From Natrinema caseinilyticum (GTDB lineage Archaea; Halobacteriota; Halobacteria; Halobacteriales; Natrialbaceae), in contig NZ_CP100445.1 of the NCBI RefSeq assembly GCF_024227435.1, forward strand, positions 1,485,369 through 1,549,368: DNA of 64,000 bases, in the 5' to 3' direction. Position numbers and translations under genes: made by a program. Positions 62,008 to 64,000 of the stretch are shown here, piece by piece (position 1 is the stretch's first letter; the number at the start of each line of letters is the position of its first letter). Below the pieces are notes generated by a model. The model was not told the DNA's origin, made no database searches, and worked only from the letters and a program-made list of their open reading frames with translations.

Positions 62008-62220
62008 CTACTGCACACGGCTGGCCGACTGCTCGAGCGACCGGATCCCCGCACATTCGAGGGTAGCACTCGTCGCCACCTCCTCGAGTCCGAGCGTCGA
62101 ATGAGCAGTACAGTAATAGAACACACTCGCCGCGCCCGATGTCGTATTGATCACGTCAATCCGGTAGGTTGCGGCATCATCACAGGTCGGCCACCATTCG
62201 CAGGTCATGCAATATGTCAA
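62008..62220 (-). CDS. small cysteine/histidine protein, unknown
   Basis: A 70-residue protein with C-M-T-C, C-D near residue 13 and Y-Y-C-T-A-H-S, an arrangement that could bind zinc. The middle Y-R-I-D-V-I-N-T-T-S-G-A-A-S-V-F is strand-like. It resembles small haloarchaeal proteins of unknown function, but the C-terminal 15 residues are less convincing. It stands alone in a stretch (61715-62489) where nothing else is seen. Confidence 0.5.
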   Translation of the reverse strand: MTYCMTCEWWPTCDDAATYRIDVINTTSGAASVFYYCTAHSTLGLEEVATSATLECAGIRSLEQSASRVQ

Positions 62221-62489
62221 CTATTACCACGACATAGTTGTTTGCTGCCAGTCTCGGGTTAATCGCCTCCTAACAGGTAGTTTCGGCTTGAATGGAGTGC
62301 CTTTCTCGAGCAGCCCTCGACAGTCCACACAGTGAGACGTCCTCGAGTTCATCATCATCGACGACAGGTATCTGCGGTACCAGTAACTGCAAACGCACTC
62401 GAGGAACGCGAGATGACAGATGACTTCTAACCATCCCCGAGAACAGTTCACCTGATACCAAGATTGAAGCGATAGTATCACTGAGAGAC

Positions 62490-63998
62490 TCAATATCCTG
62501 CCGTTTCGAGTTCGTCTAGAAACGCCGGCCGGTTCGAGTGTTTCTCACGGAGATGTTCAATGAGTGGTGCCAGCTCCTTGTCAAATCCGAGGTCCTCTAT
62601 GTCACGCAAATGTTCGATAACGGTCCTGTAGTGGTCGCGTCCGGTATCGGCCGCCAGAGACGGTTCCGGCAGGTCCCGATATGCCTCGAAGTACGCTTCT
62701 GGATCGACCTCGGCGACGGGCTCTCGATACCGCCGAAGCATCTCGAGGTCATCACTCTCCAGAACCTTCTCGAAGGCCGCCTCGAGGTCGTCCTCGCGGA
62801 CGTACAGCTCGATCAGTCGGTCGGGATCGATTCGGCCGAGTTGGGTTCGCAACCCGTGGGAGATCGATTCCCACTCCTCGGCGGAACTGGCCGATCGTAG
62901 ATCATCGTAGGCGTCCCAGTCCTCGAAGCGGACGAACAGGGTCCGGAGCATCTCTCGATAGCGCTCGTCGTCGCGTCCACGGTAGAACTCGGCTGCCAGC
63001 TGATGGACGTCGACAGAGTGTGGAAACTCCTCCAGTCCGTCCTCAACGACCTCATGTGCTCGCTCGTCCTGTCCATCGGCTCGTAGCACGTCGATGTATT
63101 GGCGATAAAACTCGCTCCGTTCAATATAGACGTCCTCGAGAACAGCGGCTAGTTGCTCGCGTTCCTCGAGTTCTGAGAGGATCCACAGATAGGTCGACAG
63201 GAGCTGTTGTTCGTCCACAGAGAGATTCGGTTGTTGCTCAGGACGACCATCGCCACCTCGAGACCCGGTCGTCTCCCCATTCTCGTCCGGTCGCGACTCC
63301 ATCTCCTCGAGGATCGTCGTGAGCGTCTCTCCGACGAAGTCAGTCACCTCAAGCGGGCCGACATCAAGGTGTTCGACATCCAGTTCGCCACCGGTGAACA
63401 ATTCGACCTCGAGTCGCCACTGGGTCGGATCTGGAACTCTCTCATCTGTCTCGACGGCATTGTCGATGTCTGTCTGTGGTGTCCCGCTTTCTGATCCGGA
63501 CCCGGCTGCAACGACCGCTCCCGTCTCGTTACTGGCGATGCCGTCCAGCGCTGGAAGGTCTGATTGCACAAGTGAGAGCAGGTACTCGAGATCATCAGCT
63601 GTGGTACACACTTCACGGAGCGCTGTCGTAGTAGTCCCGGACGAAACGAAACTCGGCAGTTCTGTACTGCTCGTAGAGGTATTCGAGGTGCTCACACACT
63701 GTCTCGAGTCGAAGCCCCCCTCGCAAAGACACGCGGCGTCGGCATCGATAGCAGACTCGAGTTGACGACCGTAGTGGCCACTACTGTCGTCGATCCGTTC
63801 CAAGTTTTCGCGTATCGCCTCCGCCAGAGCCCGGTAGATTTCGAGGGCACGCTCGTACTCGCCGTTCTCCCGGTAGGTCGCTGCGAGGTCGTCGTATTCG
63901 GTAAACTCGAGGTGGGTGTCGTACTCAATGATCCCGCGGCGGTCGGTGGCGTTCCCGAACCGGCGGTCAATATCACGCTTATGACATCCTCCGCGCCG
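62490..63998 (-). CDS. C-terminal part of SWIM-type/TPR-like haloarchaeal protein (5' truncated by window)
   Basis: The frame is open to the window edge: 502 residues are visible and the start lies beyond 64000. Near the edge D-L-A-A-T-Y-R-E-N-G-E-Y-E-R-A-L-E-I-Y-R is a TPR-like helix pair, followed by D-D-S-S-G-H-Y-G-R-Q. The remainder is acidic and helical, with further repeat-like helices (R-S-E-F-Y-R-Q-Y-I-D-V-L-R, D-D-L-E-A-A-F-E-K-V). I recall such C termini in haloarchaeal SWIM zinc-finger proteins of mobile regions, but the diagnostic N terminus is outside the window. Function unknown. Confidence 0.7.
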   Translation of the reverse strand, partial: RRGGCHKRDIDRRFGNATDRRGIIEYDTHLEFTEYDDLAATYRENGEYERALEIYRALAEAIRENLERIDDSSGHYGRQLESAIDADAACLCEGGFDSRQCVSTSNTSTSSTELPSFVSSGTTTTALREVCTTADDLEYLLSLVQSDLPALDGIASNETGAVVAAGSGSESGTPQTDIDNAVETDERVPDPTQWRLEVELFTGGELDVEHLDVGPLEVTDFVGETLTTILEEMESRPDENGETTGSRGGDGRPEQQPNLSVDEQQLLSTYLWILSELEEREQLAAVLEDVYIERSEFYRQYIDVLRADGQDERAHEVVEDGLEEFPHSVDVHQLAAEFYRGRDDERYREMLRTLFVRFEDWDAYDDLRSASSAEEWESISHGLRTQLGRIDPDRLIELYVREDDLEAAFEKVLESDDLEMLRRYREPVAEVDPEAYFEAYRDLPEPSLAADTGRDHYRTVIEHLRDIEDLGFDKELAPLIEHLREKHSNRPAFLDELETAGY

Positions 63999-64000
63999 TA

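Overview
The window comes from the chromosome of an extremely halophilic archaeon (class Halobacteria), probably a Natrialbales-type genome such as Natrinema or Haloterrigena; the genus is inference. The evidence is high G+C, strongly acidic proteins, TATA-like boxes about 25-30 bp upstream of start codons with little or no leader, a cdrL-cdrS-ftsZ2-ncsA cell-division neighbourhood, a haloarchaeal RNase HI, an archaeal Lhr-type helicase and an archaeal tRNA-Tyr with a C1-G72 pair.

Left part (1-22 kb) is mostly core chromosome: a partial thioredoxin-reductase-like flavoprotein, an AI-2E-type permease, an SDR protein, methylglyoxal synthase, a cation/proton antiporter with its regulatory subunit, a HAD hydrolase, a DUF2240 pair, RNase HI, a small HTH protein, archaeal phosphatidylserine decarboxylase, a Tat/lipobox polysaccharide deacetylase, an Lhr-type helicase, an acidic repeat membrane protein, a three-gene MacB-type ABC exporter and a sensor kinase that has lost the start of its membrane domain. 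Two gene-poor stretches (8.7-9.6 kb and 19.9-21.1 kb) hold short repeats and at most gene debris.

From 22.5 to 29.5 kb the sequence is accessory: a junction of broken genes (kinase, Pro/Asp-rich repeat frame, FkbM-type methyltransferase), a dead IS1341-type tnpB, and a 4.5-kb interval bounded by a 22/23-bp copy of the 3' end of the tRNA-Tyr gene. That interval carries an HNH nuclease, an unknown protein and a P-loop ATPase, plus an FAD oxidoreductase flanked by hairpin repeats. It looks like an integrated virus or plasmid remnant without an integrase.

From 29.5 to 37.1 kb lies core again: tRNA-Tyr, cdrL, cdrS, ftsZ2, ncsA, an alpha/beta hydrolase, a haloarchaeal conserved protein and a two-gene ABC-2 transporter. 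Five GTAAGAC/GTCTTAC elements precede cdrS.

From 37.4 to 40.0 kb is a plasmid- or virus-like module: a divergent winged-helix repressor, four 13-bp repeats, a cloverleaf-like leader with a competing hairpin, four tightly packed small genes and a coiled-coil protein. This is the best candidate here for an undescribed regulatory system. A deleted sugar nucleotidyltransferase follows.

From 41 to 58.6 kb is a copper/sulfur island. Intact members are DUF302, SHOCT and Met/His-rich small proteins, two TauE/SafE exporters, a membrane HTH regulator, a Tat multicopper oxidase, an SRPBCC protein, a metal-associated secreted-type domain protein, a DoxX protein and a CopB-type P1B ATPase. Mixed among them are wrecks: a SoxB-like nucleotidase fused to a multicopper-oxidase tail, a copper ATPase lacking its phosphorylation domain, a phosphosulfolactate synthase, and an NRAMP/TauE fragment. 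The last 5 kb hold an ArdC fragment, a beta-helix lipoprotein, a frameshifted membrane hydrolase, and the C-terminal part of a large SWIM-type protein running off the end. The density of frameshifts from 22 kb onward suggests recent gene decay, although sequencing error is not excluded by sequence alone.
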